This document shows, one piece after another, positions 5,760-7,524 of a stretch of 7,524 nt of DNA. Positions within the stretch are counted from its first letter, which is position 1. The number at the start of each line of letters is the position of its first letter. The position numbers and the translations under genes were made by a program. The notes beneath the pieces are model-generated. The model was not told the origin of the DNA and did not search any database. It saw nothing but the letters and a program-made list of their open reading frames with translations. The DNA comes from Planctomycetota bacterium (GTDB lineage: Bacteria; Planctomycetota; Planctomycetia; Pirellulales; UBA1268): contig QWQL01000108.1 of assembly GCA_003670825.1 (NCBI GenBank), positions 1-7,524 of the forward strand, written 5' to 3'.

Positions 5760-7524
5760 ATGGGACGCTATTTCGGCAGGGTGACGACCGGGGGCGGCCT
5801 ACGCGCGGTCCTCTATACCTTCAAGAAGGCCCGGGAAGCCGGGGGGCTGGTTCGCTTCTGGAAGGCGATGCGGTCGAAAAACGCCTGCAAAACCTGCGCC
5901 GTCGGTATGGGAGGGCAGGCCGGCGGGATGGTCAACGAAGCCGGCCACTTTCCCGAGGTCTGCAAGAAGTCGTTCCAGGCGATGGTGGCCGACATGCAGG
6001 GGGGCGTGACGCCCTCCTTTTTCGAGACCTATTCACTGCCGCAGTTGCGGGCGTTTTCGCCGTACCAACTGGAGCATGCCGGCCGGCTCGTGCAGCCGGT
6101 GATCCTCGAGAAGGGCTCTCAGCATTACCGGCCAATCACCTGGGCCGACGCGCTCGAGCGGATCGCCGCCACGCTGAAGGCCACACCGCCCGCGGAGTCG
6201 TTTTTCTACTTCAGCGGCCGGTCGAGCAATGAAGCGGGTTTCCTGCTGCAGCTCTTCGCCCGGCTCTACGGCACCAACCACGTCAACAACTGCAGTTACT
6301 ACTGCCACCAGGCCAGTGGCGTGGGGCTGTCGAGCGTGATCGGCACCGGCGCCGGCACGGTGAAGCTCGACGACATGGAACAGGCCGACTGCGTGTTTCT
6401 GATCGGCGGTAACCCGGCGAGCAACCACCCGCGGCTGATGCGGACGCTGATGATGGTCCGCCGTCGTGGCGGAAAGGTGATCGTCGTCAACCCGATCATC
6501 GAGACGGGGCTCGTCAACTTTTCCGTGCCGAGCGATCCGTGGGCGCTCCTCTTCGGGGCCGAGATCGCGAGCACCTACGTGCAGCCCCACGTCGGCGGTG
6601 ACCTGGCGCTCGTCTACGGTCTGATGAAGCGGCTGCGGGAACTGCAGGCGGAGCGGCCGACCGGAAGCGATGGCGCCGCCCCGATCGGGGGTGGCCCCGG
6701 GGCCGAGCCGATCGTCGATGAGGTGTTTCTGCGGGAGCACTGCACCGGCTGGCCGGAGCTCGCCGCGCGGCTCGACGCCCTCTCCTGGGACGAGATCGTG
6801 GCGAAGTCGGGCGTGCCGAGGCGGGAGATCGACGGCATGGCTGAGCAGTACGCCGCCAGTTCGCGGGTCGTGTTCGCCTGGACGATGGGGGTGACCCACC
6901 ACCTTCACGGCGCGGCCACCGTGCAGGCGATCGCGGCTCTCGCCCTGATGCGGCGAATGGTGGGCCGGCCCGGGGCGGGGCTGCAGCCGATCCGCGGCCA
7001 CTCCAATATCCAGGGCATGGGCACGGTGGGAGTCACGCCGACGCTCAAGCAGGCGATCTTCGATCGGCTGCAGCATCACTACGGCGTGACGCTGCCGACC
7101 ACGAAGGGCTACGACACGCTCGAATGCCTCGACGCGGCGGAGCAGGGGGGCATGCGGTTCGCCTTCTGCCTCGGAGGCAATCTCTACGGCTCGAGCCCCG
7201 ACGCCTCCTTCACCAAAAGCGCGATGTCGAAGATCGACACCGTCGTCTACCTCAACACGTCGCTCAACACGGGCCACGCCTGGGGCACCGGGGCCCAACA
7301 GACGATCATCCTGCCCGTGCTGGCCCGTGACGAGGAGCCGGAGCCCTCCACGCAGGAGAGCATGTTCAGCTTCATCCGTCTCTCCGAAGGGGGGACGCCG
7401 CGGCATCCCGTCAGCGACGTAACGGGCCCGCGGGCGGAGGTGGCAATCATCGCCGAGTTGGCGCTCCGCGTGCTCGGCGAGGAGAGCCCGGTCAACTGGC
7501 GGGACATGGCCCACACGACCACGA
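5760..7524 (+). CDS. FdhF/YdeP-family molybdopterin oxidoreductase (N-terminal 588 codons)
   Basis: Partial gene: ATG at 5760, GAGG nine bases upstream, open to the right edge. Full-length relatives have roughly 750 residues, so about three quarters is present. The protein resembles formate-dehydrogenase-alpha-like enzymes of the FdhF/YdeP type (bis-MGD molybdenum or tungsten cofactor). Visible elements in order: Cys-rich C43-K-T-C46 with C68 (VNEAGHFPEVCKKS), a likely iron-sulfur site; NNCSYYCHQASGVGL, where C182-H183 match the Sec/Cys-His metal-ligand site of formate dehydrogenases; GGNPASNHPRL (216-226) and VVNPIIETGL, cofactor-binding loops; RGHSNIQGMGTVG (412-424), a hallmark of this subfamily; GGNLYGSSPD (472-481); and LNTSLNTGHAWGTG. 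There is no twin-arginine signal, so it is probably cytoplasmic. The electron donor or acceptor and substrate are unknown; formate oxidation is not proven for YdeP-type proteins. A Gly/Pro-rich insertion sits at about residues 298-317. It begins 43 bp after the DUF1080 gene, probably co-transcribed. Confidence 0.9.
   Translation, partial: MGRYFGRVTTGGGLRAVLYTFKKAREAGGLVRFWKAMRSKNACKTCAVGMGGQAGGMVNEAGHFPEVCKKSFQAMVADMQGGVTPSFFETYSLPQLRAFSPYQLEHAGRLVQPVILEKGSQHYRPITWADALERIAATLKATPPAESFFYFSGRSSNEAGFLLQLFARLYGTNHVNNCSYYCHQASGVGLSSVIGTGAGTVKLDDMEQADCVFLIGGNPASNHPRLMRTLMMVRRRGGKVIVVNPIIETGLVNFSVPSDPWALLFGAEIASTYVQPHVGGDLALVYGLMKRLRELQAERPTGSDGAAPIGGGPGAEPIVDEVFLREHCTGWPELAARLDALSWDEIVAKSGVPRREIDGMAEQYAASSRVVFAWTMGVTHHLHGAATVQAIAALALMRRMVGRPGAGLQPIRGHSNIQGMGTVGVTPTLKQAIFDRLQHHYGVTLPTTKGYDTLECLDAAEQGGMRFAFCLGGNLYGSSPDASFTKSAMSKIDTVVYLNTSLNTGHAWGTGAQQTIILPVLARDEEPEPSTQESMFSFIRLSEGGTPRHPVSDVTGPRAEVAIIAELALRVLGEESPVNWRDMAHTTT

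Noticed and set aside
6033..7514. 493-codon antisense open frame over the FdhF/YdeP-type gene
   Set aside because: Same reason: composition is typical of an antisense shadow, and the plus strand carries a continuous conserved protein.

Overview
The window is GC-rich bacterial DNA. Its mix of secreted DUF1080 hydrolase, secreted thioredoxin-fold protein with a CYRC motif, LssY_C protein and FdhF/YdeP oxidoreductase most resembles a planctomycete (Pirellulales-like). That assignment is an inference from protein families; no rRNA or other phylogenetic marker is present. Coding density is high. I see no tRNA, rRNA, CRISPR array, insertion sequence or integrase.

Left half (1-3175), all on the minus strand. 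In the direction of transcription the order is: a secreted thioredoxin-fold protein (3175-2618); a perfect GC-rich hairpin (2572-2545); an LssY C-terminal-domain protein (2524-1181); a MntA-type nucleotidyltransferase antitoxin (1151-741); its HepT toxin (751-344); and the start of a flavin-binding PNPOX-like split-barrel protein (280 to beyond the left edge). The LssY_C, mntA and hepT genes touch or overlap and look like one transcriptional unit. The MntA GSX10DXD motif and the HepT RX4HXY motif are both intact, so this toxin-antitoxin pair is probably functional. HepT begins at a GTG that lies inside mntA.

A 170-bp divergent spacer (3176-3345) separates the two halves.

Right half (3346-7524), all on the plus strand. 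The order is: an NAD(P)-dependent aldehyde dehydrogenase of the ALDH1/2 type (3346-4836); an exported DUF1080 / 3-keto-disaccharide hydrolase-like protein (4913-5716); and the first 588 codons of an FdhF/YdeP-type molybdopterin oxidoreductase (from 5760, running off the right edge). Spacers of 76 and 43 bp, each with a good Shine-Dalgarno sequence, are compatible with one oxidative or carbohydrate-related operon. No direct evidence links their substrates.

The partial genes at both edges have no stop codon inside the window. Because the DNA is GC-rich, several very long antisense open frames exist over these genes; I treat them as shadows.
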